A DNA stretch of 64,000 bases from Symbiodinium natans (Eukaryota > Sar > Dinophyceae > Suessiales > Symbiodiniaceae): assembly GCA_905221605.1 (NCBI GenBank), contig CAJNDS010002801.1, forward strand, positions 434,001-498,000, read 5' to 3'. How positions within the stretch are numbered: position 1 is the first letter of the stretch; every line of letters begins with the position of its first letter. Positions 52,327-63,300 of the stretch are shown piece after piece. The translations under genes and the position numbers were made by a program. Under the pieces are notes generated by a model. The model saw only the letters and a program-made list of their open reading frames with translations. It was not told the DNA's origin and ran no database searches.

Positions 52327-53998
52327 ATGTTCGTCGCTCAGTCGGCGCCGAAGGGTTCATTTGCCGAGCTGGTCAAGGTAGTGACCGACGCCGGCCTGCA
52401 GAGATGCCTTCCTGCCCTCGCCGAGTGCGGCGCTAGGTCGCTGGCTGACGTGGCCTCCTGCGCCGACGCGCTGGTCGCCGCCGGCGTTCCCCCGAGCGAC
52501 GTCGTGACCTTGGTGGGCCTGCGGGCATGGCCGGTGGCGACGGCGCAGCCCTTGGCAGTAGCGACGGTCCGGTCCGACGTCCCGGTCCGCAGGAGAGAGG
52601 CGTCGGCATCGCTCCAGGCAGCCCTCGCCGCGGCAGAGCCGCAGAACTGCAAGAGGTCCCTGGAGCTCGTCGACCAAGGCCTCCTGGGCCCCGTCGAGTC
52701 GCGCCTCAGGACTTGGCGACGCCTCGCCGAGGCGTGGGGCATGGAGCCTTTCCCCATCACCGTCGAGCTGGTGAGGGTCATGGCGGCGTCGTTCAAGGCC
52801 GGCGCCTACCGATCCGCCCAGGGGTACTTCGACGCCGCCAGGTGGCACCAGGAGGCCTACCTGGGCTCGTCGCTGGACCCGTTGGTGGCGCGGTCCATTC
52901 GCCGCCACGTCCGTTCAGTCCTGCGGGGCCTCCCGGCGACGACGCTCAAGGAGGCGTTTCCGTTCCTCCAGCTGGCGACGGTGGTCCAGGTCCACTTCGT
53001 CGCCGTGCCGTTCGTCTTTGGCACCGTACCCCACATGGTCGACGTGATGATTCTGGCCTTGTCGGTCCCCATCCACAAGGTGGCTCAGGGGGGTGAGAGG
53101 GAGCTCACTCGTCGCAGTTTGCGCTGCATTTGCGGCGCGGCGACCCACCCCCTCTGCCCCGTGCATGCGGCCATTCGGCACCTCGCCAGACTGAACACGG
53201 CGGCGGTCGTCGAGTTCGACGCGCCCTTGGTGCCAGGGGCGGCCGGCGGCGAGTTCACCAAGGGTGCCTTCGGCGCTTCAGGTCCTCCGTTCCGCCGGCG
53301 TCGAATGTTCGTACATCGACCCGCTTGGGAGACGTCGGCCCAGGTTCAGGGGACACCTCGCCTGCGTGGCCGGGGCGACGTTCTTGGCGTCCAAAGGGGT
53401 GCCCATTGAGGTGATCCAGCTCCTCGGGCGCTGGTCGTCATCGGCGATCCTGAGGTATACTCAGGCGGCGCCCCTCGCCGCGGCACCGACCGTGCCGGCG
53501 ACGGCCCTCGCCGCGACGACGCAGCAGAGCCCGGAGCAGCTACACCCGTGCCCACAGGTCGCGGGGGCCCCGCCGATTGCGGACGCGCCCCCCGACGCTT
53601 TGGCTGCTGGCTCGGCGGGACCCGACGGTCTGCCTGGAGCCTGGGAGCCCCCAGAGGTGGTGCACGTCTTAGCGCCGGCCCTGGCCCTCCCGCCACCCGA
53701 AGCGCCTGAGGCGTCGACGGTGTGCATTATGGCGGCGAGAACACGTCGTTTGCGCAGAACCGACGCGGCTGAATCCACTAGAGATAGCCTCCTGTGGCAG
53801 GCCCCTTGTGGATTCCCCTACGGCGTCCGGTCGCACTACCGACTGTCGGCGGAACCGCCGTCGCCTGTCAAGTGCCTTAGGTGCTTCAAGCCCCAACCTC
53901 AGGCGCAACCTGAGCTGGAACCGACGGAAGAGATTGAATCCTCGTCGGTCCTTTCAGAGTCGTCTGACGCAGCTTCGTCGAGCTCTTCTTCGTCGTAA
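52327..53998 (+). pseudogene. tyrosine recombinase of element B, frameshifted and catalytically altered
   Basis: ATG 52327 follows TTCGGCTCAAG directly. Frame 1 to about 53270 contains a core-binding region (LRTWRRLAEAWGMEPFPITV) and the N-terminal part of the catalytic domain. A one-base shift near 53270 moves to frame 2: VLRSAGVECSYIDPLG, FRGHLACVAGATFLASKG, IQLLGRWSSSAILRYTQ. His (53354) and the nucleophilic Tyr (53456) are present, but the box II Arg expected at His+3 is Cys (TGC, 53363), one C-to-T change from CGC. A Pro/Ala-rich tail, a Cys pair (PCGFPYG, KCLRCF) and a Ser-rich end follow. Confidence 0.7.
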
Positions 53999-54029
53999 GA
54001 AACTTCCAGGGTGGAGCGCCGTGTGTCAC

Positions 54030-54679
<650 letters not shown>

Positions 54680-54806
54680 ATGCCCCTGCCCGCCCCCCCC
54701 CCGACGGAACCTGCCATGGGAGGTTCTTGGGCCGCCGTCGCTGTTGGACAGCACTTTGTTCCGTCGGCCCCCCTCCCTTACCCGCAGCCGCTTCGTCGAT
54801 TGCACC

Positions 54807-55675
54807 ATGGCTCCCATGGCGGCGATTCAGTCGGAGATGGACGGCGAGAGGACCCCGAGCAGCGGTCCCGACGAGGAGGAACCCATCGCCGGATCCGACG
54901 AGGGCATGCTCGGCGACGACTTCGCTGGTGAGTCGTCGGAGGAGTCGGAGGGCGGCGACTCCGACCCATCCCTCCTGGACCTCGACGACCTCCTCTCGTC
55001 CGCAGACGGAGGGCAGCGTCCAGGCATCAACGTCGGAGTCCCCGTGGCCGCACCTGCAGCCACCGGGGGCACGGCCGACGTCACAGCCGCCGCGGTCCGA
55101 CGTGGAGGTGAGGTTGGCCTGGGCGTGCGCCCCTTTGCCGCCGGGCCCGGCGCCGTCGTCTGCAGCTGGCTTCGTGGGACGCGGGCCCTGCCCGCCGGCG
55201 GTGTCACCGGCGGCGGCGCTTGCGCTCCGCCATTGGTGGGAGCTCTCCGGGAGGACCGGACCGCCGATGGTACCGACGGCGCCGCCCAGGCCGCCGGGCT
55301 GCCTTCATCCAGAAGATCCTCGGCCCTTCTGCCCGCAGCCTTCGACGACGTCGATGTGGTCTCCGGACGCGCCGCTGGCGTCGCTGCGGGCCAGGTTTGG
55401 GGCGGACGGTCCGTCACCCCCGACGTGGTCGGCGATCCGTGGCATGTACCCGCCGGAGCTCCGTGACTGGATTGGCCGCCCGGCGATCGTCGAGCGGACC
55501 CCGTCGGGCCGCGTCGCCTTACCTGGCGGCGGATCCCAGGTGTTTGGCGTGCGGCCGCATGGCGACGGCGAACGCCCTGAGGGGGAGGCTGGAATGGCCC
55601 CCGTCGCCGGAGGTGCTCTGCCCCATGTTTTCCGTCGAGGGGGCGCTGAAAGCGCCGTCGCGTCGGTATTTTTGA
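54807..55675 (+). pseudogene. acidic protein of element B, frameshifted
   Basis: ATG 54807 starts MAPMAAIQSEMDGERT, then an Asp/Glu/Ser-rich region (PDEEEPIAGSDEGMLGDDF, LLDLDDLLSSADGG). The protein appears to continue in two other frames: WSAIRGMYPPELRDWIGRPA (about 55430-55490) and MATANALRGRLEWPPSPEV ... KAPSRRYF, ending with the TGA at 55673-55675. No counterpart was found in element A. No family recognised. Confidence 0.4.
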
Positions 55676-55857
55676 TTGACACACCGTGTCGCCCAAAAAT
55701 GGTCCTGACTGCGTCGTGCTTGCCTCCTTGGCTGCGTCGGTTCAGGGTCCTTTGCCCCCCCCCCCCCCCCCCCTTCGTCCTCGCGGCTGACCGCCTCCCC
55801 CCCCCCCCTTTTTGTTGCCGCTTCGACGAAACTCGTAGTTCTTCGCCTTTGCCCAAC

Positions 55858-57141
55858 ATGGCTGGTGCGGCGGCGGCGGCCATCCCTACGGTGGCGTCGG
55901 CGATCATCGGCTTCGACGAGCTCACGACCCAGGCGGGGGCGGGGCCTGATACCGTCGCCTACCTCAAGGCGCGGGGCATCGACCGCACGTCGACGCTAGC
56001 GCTGGTGGCGACGACGGTCGAGGACTTTGTGAAGGTCGTCGTCCAGCCGTTCCTCAATGGTTTCGACGTCGCCGGCACGCGGCACAAGGCCGCCGACGAG
56101 GTGGCCCCGGTGGTCCAGGCCATCCTGACCCACTGCTGGATGGAGGCCCGTCGCCAGTGGGAGCTGCACTCGGCTCCGCCAACGCCGGTGGCGCCTGCCG
56201 CGGCGGCGGCTCCAGCGCCGGCCCCCCCGCCCAGGGTCGACGAGAGGCCGCCTAAACTGTTCCCGGCTTGGGCGGCGCAGGTGGAGGCTTTCAATGCCCG
56301 CCTGCTCGGCGGTCAACGTCGCCGCTTCCCCACCCATGTGTTGCTGGGCGCCGAGGAGGTCCTGGCACGCATGTGGCATGAACACACGACGTCCAAGCTG
56401 TACACCCCGACGTCGCTCGTCGAGATTTTGGAGCGGCGGACATACCAGGCATCCGGCGAGGTGAACCCGCATGCCGTGCGCCGGGCCTCGGCGGCGACGG
56501 AGGAGAAGGAGTGGACTCCTCGCACGCTCATCGCCGTGCTCGACGGGCTCGAGTCGGTGAGGTGGGCCTGGAAGCTCGTCGGTCTGGGGCCCGAGGAGGC
56601 CATCGACGAGTTCGCCGACTGGTTCGCCGCCAAAGCCAGGTCCAGGCCGACGATGACTGAACACGTCGTCGAGTTCTGGTCCGGCATCGGCTGGTCCTTG
56701 GCGATGGACTTGCGCCTGGGCAAGACCTTCGCCGAGTCGACGCAGGCGATCATGGCGAACCATTCCCTGTTCTACGACGTCATGGCCAGGCCGCCGAAGC
56801 AGCCCCCTCGCCGTCCGCCCCCCGCGCCGGCAGCGGGGGAGGAAGCGGACGACCTTGACGGCGAGACTGCCGCACGCCCGACGACGACTCGTCGGCGCCA
56901 GCGGAACCGGCGAGGCCGCGGTCGTGGCAGAGGAAACCCCCCGCAGGGGGGCCAGCCGCCGAAGAAACCGACCAAGAGACCCAACGACGATCACAGCGAC
57001 GATCGCCGCTCTGGGGGCCAGGGCCAGTGGTGGAGTCAGTCGGATTGGTCGTCGTCGTCATGGAACGCCGCGGGGTCGGGCAAGGCTTGGAAGCCCGACG
57101 AGCACGACAAGGGCGCCCACAAGGGCGGCGGTCGGCGCTAG
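55858..57141 (+). CDS. gag-like protein of element B
   Basis: 427 residues from ATG 55858 to TAG 57139-57141, uninterrupted. N-domain (FDELTTQAGAGPDTVAYLKA then RGIDRTSTLALVA) parallels the gag N-domain of element A. An Ala/Pro linker follows, then a helical domain (about 140-310), then an Arg/Gly-rich tail (NRRGRGRGRGNPPQGGQPP) and a Trp/Ser/Gly-rich end; there is no zinc knuckle. The frame is open directly downstream of the TAG into the methyltransferase. Two C-runs (55755-55772, 55797-55808) precede the start. Confidence 0.65.
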   Translation: MAGAAAAAIPTVASAIIGFDELTTQAGAGPDTVAYLKARGIDRTSTLALVATTVEDFVKVVVQPFLNGFDVAGTRHKAADEVAPVVQAILTHCWMEARRQWELHSAPPTPVAPAAAAAPAPAPPPRVDERPPKLFPAWAAQVEAFNARLLGGQRRRFPTHVLLGAEEVLARMWHEHTTSKLYTPTSLVEILERRTYQASGEVNPHAVRRASAATEEKEWTPRTLIAVLDGLESVRWAWKLVGLGPEEAIDEFADWFAAKARSRPTMTEHVVEFWSGIGWSLAMDLRLGKTFAESTQAIMANHSLFYDVMARPPKQPPRRPPPAPAAGEEADDLDGETAARPTTTRRRQRNRRGRGRGRGNPPQGGQPPKKPTKRPNDDHSDDRRSGGQGQWWSQSDWSSSSWNAAGSGKAWKPDEHDKGAHKGGGRR

Positions 57142-58250
57142 GGACAGCACGGGGCCGCGTCGGATGTGGAGACCGACGCGGCGCCCGACCCGACGCCGAA
57201 ACGCGTCCGCCTCTCCCATCGGAAGCCCAAGGCCGACGAGATCATCGTGCTGTCGGCCTTCGACGGGGTTGGGGCGGCGCCGTGGCTCATCAACCAGGAG
57301 TTTGGCGAGCCCCTCCTGGCGCTTTCCTGGGAGGTCGACGCCGCCGCGTCGCAGCTTACTCGGCGACACATGCCATGGATCAAGGAGAGAGGGGACATCT
57401 CCAAGGACTCGCCGGCGGCGGTGGCGGCGTTGATTCGTCGGGTGGACCCCCATGCCAGGGCCTGCGTCCTGTGGGCGGCGGCCCCGCCCCTGCCAGGACT
57501 TCTCCAGGGTCGCATCGGGAAAAGGACACGACGGAGAACGCGGGGGCCTCTTCCTTGTCGCCGCCGACTTCTTCGAGGAGCTCAAGGCAGAGCTCCCCGA
57601 TCACGTCGTCGTTTCCCTGTGGGAGAACGTCGTCATGAATAAGAAGGACGCCGTCTCCAAGAAGCTCAACATGGAGCCGGTCATCGTCTGTGCGTCGGAC
57701 TTCGGCTGGATCTCCCGACCGAGGCTTTGGTGGCTGCCCGTCGATTGGAGCGCATTTAGGGAACACCCTACGACGGGGGAAGCCTTCCATTGGCACACCC
57801 GCGACGGTTTCAGTCGCCTGCGCCTGGGCGTCCCTCGGGCCTCCGAGGATGCGTTCCAACTCGACGGGTGGCAGTTCCACGACTCGGTGCGGGCCGGCCG
57901 GGTCCTGATGCCCTGCGCCACGACGCCGGCGCTGGACGACAATGGGCGCCCGGCACCCAAGTCGTCGAGGGGCAGGATACCCCAGGAGGTCCGCGAGCGG
58001 TGGCTCCAGGACTCCCGCCGGTTTGCGCCGTGGCACTATCGCCGGGAGGCCATGACGACCTACGGCTGCCCACCCCTGAGGTGAGGGAGCAGCTGCACCA
58101 CATGCCCGTCGGTTACACGGCGGCGGCGGGTGTTGACGAACGCGCCCGCCTCAGACTCGTCGGAATGGCTGGCACTGGGGGGTGGCGTCCCGGCTGCTCT
58201 CCCTCCTGGTCGTCGCAGCCTCCATCGGTTCAGTGTCGGCGGCACCGTGG
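57142..58250 (+). pseudogene. C5 cytosine DNA methyltransferase domain of element B, frameshifted
   Basis: In the gag frame: LSAFDGVGAAPWLI (motif I, 57253), LSWEVDAAA (motif II) and ERGDI (motif III). A shift near 57480 continues as PCQDFSRVASG (motif IV, catalytic Cys at 57491), then VVSLWENVV (motif VI, Glu at 57623) and WISRPRLWW (motif VIII). A further shift near 58080 gives REQLHHMPVGYTAAAGVDER then ARLRLVG (motifs IX/X). These are the canonical ordered motifs of C5 methyltransferases, closest in style to Dnmt3-type enzymes. No ATG lies between the gag stop and motif I, so translation must depend on gag. Retrotransposon-borne DNMTs that can methylate CG are known in Symbiodinium. This copy cannot be intact as read. 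Confidence 0.78.
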
Positions 58251-58404
58251 ACCGGGACTATGCCAAGACCGCCGCGGAGGACGACGCTGCAGTGGCTGGC
58301 GTCGCAACGGTGGGGCGGCGCCTGGGACATGACCCCCCCCACCGCGGGCGAAGGACGTCCAGGTCGACGAGTCCGAGGAGGATCACTGGCGGCGGTCCCT
58401 CAGC

Positions 58405-60249
58405 TTGCGGCGCCCAGCGGCGGACACACCGACGCTGGAGCCGGCCCTGGAGTGGGTCCTAGAGACAGCGACGAGGTGGAGACACGACCTCGTTCGCATC
58501 CGACGGGAGGTCATCCAGGAGGTTGGCGCCATGGTCGAGGACTTCACCGAGGTGACGGCGTTGTGGCTAAGGGAGCGGCCGCTTCCGGTCAGGGCGACGT
58601 ACTCGACGCCTGACCGGGATCGCCCTACCCAGGTCCCGGTCCTCCTGGAGCTGCTGGACGTCGCCGGTTACCCGGACGTCGACGCCCTCAAGTCCGACCT
58701 CTCCGACGGCTTCGACATGCTGGGGTCCATTCGCCCGGGCCCGGGGTGGAGGAAGCGTTCCGACGACCGTTACGCCAACCCAATGCCGTTGGCGTCGCTG
58801 GCGACGCGGAACGCCGAGTACCTCGGGTCCAGGTTGGGAAAGACCAACGCGGGGGAGTACTCCGACGTCCTCCTCGACGAGCTGATCCAGGAGACCAAGC
58901 TTGGCAGGGTTCTGGGCCCGTGCCGGGCCCCCGACGACTGGAAGATTAAGACGGTGCCCATCTACGACGTCGTCGGGATGACGGAGCTCGTCGAGCCCCC
59001 GCCCGGACAGGTCTTCGTCGCCGCCTCCTTCCCCATCGTCCAGTTCGACGAGCACGGCGACCCGAAGATCCGACGGGGGGAAGATTGGCGCCGCTCAGGA
59101 CACAACAGCACTGTCGAGGCGGACGACGTCCCGACGCACCGCTTCGTCGGGGACTTTGTGGACATGGCGCGACGGTTCGTCGCCATGGACGTCGTGCCGC
59201 TGGTGCTGGGGCATGATCTGCTTTCGGCGTACCGCCAGTGGGCGGTGAAGGTCCCGGCACACTGCGGGACATTCTTGCCGACGCGCCACGGGGTCACCCT
59301 GTGGTTCCACCTGGCGATGTGCTTCGGCGCGGCCGCGTCGGCACAGTCGGCGTTCGACGGCTTCGCGGACCTTTTCGCCCTGCTGGGGCTACGGACGAAG
59401 CCGTCCAAGGCCCAGGAGCCGGGCAGTGCCCACGTCGTACAAGGCGTCACCTTCCAGGTACGCAGCGACGGGGTAGAGTTGCGACCGACGGAGAGTCGGG
59501 TGGCCAAGCTACTCGCCGCCATCGAGTCTGCCCTGTTCTCCAACAGGCTCGCGCCTGCGGCGGCCCAGCGCCTGGCGGGGAAGCTCACCTTCCTGACCCA
59601 GGCCACATTCGGCGCCGTCGGGAAGGCAGCCCTTAAGCCGGTCTACGCCCTGGCGTCCGACACTTCGGCTACGTCGGACGACCGAGCTGTCAGTCGGGCT
59701 CAGGTCGGCACTGCGGGCGTTGGCCGCCCTTCTTCGACGAGTACAGCCTCGGTTCTTCCCCTTTGCGCCGGACTCGGAGCCCTTCGCCGTCCTCTACGCC
59801 GACGCGTTCTTCCAAGAGGGCGACCTGGTGCACAAAGCGGGTTTCGTCCCAACGTCGGCCCGGGCGTCCCCGCGTGACCGTTGGAACAACGGTTGGGGCT
59901 TTGTGCTCCGCGTCGGCGCCCGTGTCCTCTATAGCAGAGGCAGGGTCCCGTCGTGGTTTCTCAAGCACTTCGCCGCTCGCAAGGCGTTCATCTACGTCTT
60001 GGAGATCCTCGCCCAGGCCGTCGGTTACCCCGCTTCTGGCTGGCGTACATCGACAATGTCGCCGGCCAGTTCGCCCTGCTGAGGGGGTACGGCAGGGACA
60101 CGTCGGTAAACGGCGTGTTAGCGGCCTTTTGGGCGTCGGCGGCCAGGTTCGCCTGGTTCCCCCAGTTCCGCCGGGTCCCGTCGAAAGCCAATGTTTCCGA
60201 CGCCGTTTCCAAGCCCCCGGCTCAAGTCGTTTTCGTGTGCTCGTCTTAG
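58405..60249 (+). pseudogene. reverse transcriptase and RNase H of element B, catalytic box deleted
   Basis: Frame 1 carries the RT: FVAASFPIVQFDEHGD, HRFVGDFVDMARRF, GHDLLSAYRQWAV (motif A) and CFGAAASAQSAFDGFADLF (59318-59375). Family members have roughly 40 residues with Y/F-x-DD between FGAAAS and AFDGFADLF; here they are directly joined, so motif C is deleted. Thumb region GLRTKPSKAQ and VVQGVTF follows. A shift near 59690 leads to RNase H in frame 2 (VLYADAFF, WNNGWGFVLRVGARV, AARKAFIYVLEILAQ), and another near 60040 returns to frame 1 (LAYIDNVAGQFALLRG, RVPSKANVSDAVSK), ending at TAG 60247-60249. Confidence 0.78.
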
Positions 60250-60328
60250 GGGGTGAACGTGACTCGAGGCCCCCAACAGGTTCTTCTTTCAACCGTGGCC
60301 CATCGACGTTTCTAGCAGATACTGAGCC

Positions 60329-63300
60329 ATGGTTTCTTTCATACATGCTGGCATGCTTTGGATGGCTTTGCAGATTTTCATGTGGATTTCATGCAGTGGT
60401 GCAGTGCGACGTTGCATGTCTGTTGAAGGATCGAGAGATGCAAGGTCTTCTACTGATGAGCAGAGGGCCCAGCCTCAGCTTTACGAGGTCGCAACGGACC
60501 CCATCAACACCACTAGATGCCCCTTGTGGAGAACGCCAGAAGGTCTTCGTTATACACAGCCGCCACATTCTGCACCCTACGCGTATGAGGAACAGCGGGC
60601 TCCGCTTCCCCCTCCATTGCAGTCATGGGAACGTCTGGTCAGTGTGCTTCTGTCAGGTTCAGTTGAGTGCTCAGGACGGCAAGACAACCACACAAGCTCA
60701 TTGAATGCAGCAACCGACAATCTGCCTTCAGGATCGGCGGAGACTCACAGACCGCTCAGGCCGGTCGACGTCTACCGGGACCCAGGCAGACATGAACCAG
60801 ATGGGGAGCTGCCCGCGTTGAAGCGTAGGCTCGCTGCTTGTGCACACAGTCTGACTAGAGTGCTCACCAAGGACAGCCAATACATAGTGGTAATGCAAGA
60901 GACATCTGAACAGGCAGAAATCCAACGACGTCGAGATGTGACTTCACCAGCTGTAACTGAGGACCGTAGTAGCCAGCGCAACGCTTGTCAGACACTCAGG
61001 CAACTGTCAAACATCATGCTGCAAAATTGCTCGCAGGCGGTTGATGCAGCAAGAGAAATTTACTGTCACCAATCCAGTCCTCGAGAATTGATGTGGCATT
61101 GCAGCAACAGCTTCGCTGCATATGCATTACCGGGAGTTTCCTGGCCCCAGCGCGTGAGCACGTGGAAGGCCAGATCATACAGGCGGGAGCACACATTGAG
61201 CTGCATGCTTGGCACTGGTAATCTAACGAGCACTGCTAGAGAACAGAATCCGCTTGCCCGAATTGCAACCTTGATGGCAGTAACTTCCTTTCAGACAGTT
61301 GCTCCAAGGCCAGCAACTGCAAAGTCCTCAGTCAGACTTGAACACGCAAGTATGACAGGGCCTGCGCCAAAGGAGCTGACACGGTGCAGCACCCAGGCAC
61401 CAGCTGCTTTCGCTCCTGCTTTTCACTCACGAGGGCGAGTGGTTTCCACTCCCAAACAGGTCAGGCACAGTGGGTCATCCAGCTGGTCACAAATGGTAAT
61501 ACAGACCATTCAGGAAGGGCTACGCAGATGGAAGCCCCTGACTAGCTCACATGCTGACATGTTATTCACTGCCTTGATGTGGCCTAGATTCAATTCCATC
61601 ACTCGACACACTGAGGTCAGGACCACGGCCAACTGCCTAACGAGCGGCATCTCGCGGTCGAAGAAGGCGGATCATGGCTGCGAACATACCGAGTTGCAAA
61701 CTGAAGACCACACGGCAAGACGTGACTGTTCTGTTCATTTAACATGCGCAATGCATTGGCTCTGCACTCACTTCACAGGGATTGCGGACTCCGCGCCCTT
61801 TCGTAGACGGAGCACTCTTGGTCAGGGAAGCTTCTCAAGACTCATAATGTCGGAGGCACCATGTACACCATGCGTGACCTGTGGATGGCGCCCCTGCAGA
61901 TGCACGTCGTTGGAGGAGGCCCTGCACAGCAGGCTACCTGGCGAATCCCACGAAAGGCAGACATCTGGAGGTTCTGGCGACTCCACTGCCAGCATGATGT
62001 GCATTTACTGTCTTGAGCAGCCGTGCGTCTGCATGCAAACAGCTGCAGTTCCGATTGTCGTGCCGAAGTCTACTCACACGGAGGGCGAAGATGACACAGC
62101 ACACTTCCTGGAAGAGCCCATGGAAGTGGTGAATGCACAGGAAAGTGAAAGGGAAGGCGGACTCCGCACCCAAGATCACCAACCAGTGGAACATGATGCT
62201 TCTACCAAAAAGGTAAACACTACGTGGCTTCGCTTCCTTGACGTTGCACAGAATGATCAAGAAGCATCTCTCCTACGGGCCCTTCCTGAACCATCATTGG
62301 AAGTAAGTGACCTTGCGCGAGCGAGCTTCTTCCTTGAGCAGATACGCCAGCTCCCGGACCCCCTGAAATCAAGGCTTGTGAACAAGATAGAGGAGCAGCA
62401 TTCGGATCTCCTACGAGAACCTCGGGGTGTAGATCTGGTCGCACGCTTTGAGGCGCAGCGATTGGAGACGGCGACTATCGGGACAACGGCAGGACACGAG
62501 ATGCCGATGCCGACAACACCAGTGACAGGACCGGAGGGGAATGCGGCCTCCGCCCCTTTCACCACGGAAACAACAGACCTCGACGAGTTCTTAGCAGGTT
62601 TTGCTGGCGCCTCTGAGACTGAAGACAATAGTGCAAATCTGCAAGACATAGGCGGGCCATTGGCAGACAGTGGAGAGGCCTCTGGACAAATTGCGTCCAC
62701 GCCGGATGTACAAAGTGAGGAATCTGATGGAGATGGGCCAAGGTGCTCCAACCGGCCGCCCACTCGAGCATATGAGAGTGCATGCGAGCGTACAGTCCTG
62801 ATGTGCACGGCAGACAAGAGTGCTAGGGCATGCAACACGGGTGCTTATCGGGCTGCACGATATTCTGCGCAGGACACCCACTCGCAACACGAGCAGCACG
62901 TTGCAACTGGGAAGGTGGACTCCACACCCAGCCGGACACTCAAACGCGAAGAGAGTTACCCAGTTTATGCGATTCATAGCAAACTCAAGGCATGCGCCGA
63001 CCGCCAACAGATCGATGCTGTGAATAAACAAGAACTATTATCTGATTACAATAGAGCATGCGTGAGTGCCTCTAAGATCGGATTGTTCACAAAAGATCAC
63101 AGCTGTGCATGTGATTGTACTGCAACGATATGGTATGCCATTAAAACATACACAACCCCACAGCCCATCAGAATGCACGCACGACCTCCACCTGCCCAGG
63201 CTGACACATCCACGAGACGGCGCAACGATCCCATCGACACTGGGAACGTGGTCTCCACACCCAGCAGAGCACTCAATTGCCTTGCGAAGCTGCTGGTTTG

